Of a stretch of DNA of 14,531 nt, positions 14,530 through 14,531 are shown one piece after another. The DNA lies in contig URMK01000102.1 of NCBI GenBank assembly GCA_900548905.1, positions 1 to 14,531 on the forward strand, written 5' to 3'. The stretch's first letter is position 1, and every line of letters starts with the position of its first letter. The stretch is from an uncultured Lachnospiraceae bacterium. GTDB taxonomy: Bacteria; Bacillota; Clostridia; Lachnospirales; Lachnospiraceae. Under the pieces are notes generated by a model. The model was not told the DNA's origin, searched no databases, and saw only the letters and a list, made by a program, of their open reading frames with translations. The position numbers and the translations under genes were made by a program.

Positions 14530-14531
14530 TT

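Overview
The window looks like chromosomal DNA from a gut-type Lachnospiraceae (Clostridia). The evidence is moderate GC, strong AGGAGG-type ribosome binding sites, a long LipO/YtcQ-type lipoprotein transporter with LplB/YtcP-like permeases, a YesMN two-component system, and an energy-coupling-factor folate S component behind a tetrahydrofolate riboswitch. Genus is not determined; Hungatella, Eisenbergiella or Enterocloster relatives would all fit. No phage, IS element, CRISPR array, tRNA or rRNA was seen.

Layout. 1-156: a structured, repeat-bearing upstream region. 157-879: a histidine phosphatase, closed by a perfect 23-bp hairpin at 955-1004. 1240-9904: a five-gene carbohydrate operon on the + strand, in the order sugar-binding lipoprotein, permease 1, permease 2, GH95 glycosidase (alpha-L-fucosidase family), GH2 beta-mannosidase-like enzyme. 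9901-12985: a YesN-type response regulator and a YesM-type histidine kinase on the - strand, converging on the operon so that the two stop codons share the same TTAA. 12986-13432: a divergent control region with a promoter for the kinase, an 11-bp-arm dyad, two tandem hairpins, a promoter for the folate gene and a THF riboswitch. 13433-14170: FolT-like S component. 14251-14469: a 72-residue CxxC metal-binding (HMA) protein behind a promoter that carries an SmtB/ArsR-type operator.

How the genes work together. The kinase probably senses an extracellular sugar and activates the operon through the AraC-type regulator. The lipoprotein and two permeases would import an oligosaccharide; the ATPase is missing here and is probably a shared MsmX-like protein encoded elsewhere. 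The GH95 and GH2 enzymes have no signal peptide, so they would act on the imported sugar in the cytoplasm. A fucosylated, beta-mannose-containing glycan is the simplest guess, but the GH95 has an Asp where the family has a catalytic Asn, so its specificity is open.

The most unexpected signal is a 43-bp imperfect inverted repeat (37 of 43 identical, with a perfect 20-bp core) near the two ends of the window, at 95-137 and 14477-14519. A related 15-16-bp fragment lies inside the dyad upstream of the kinase. This points to a dispersed intergenic repeat family.
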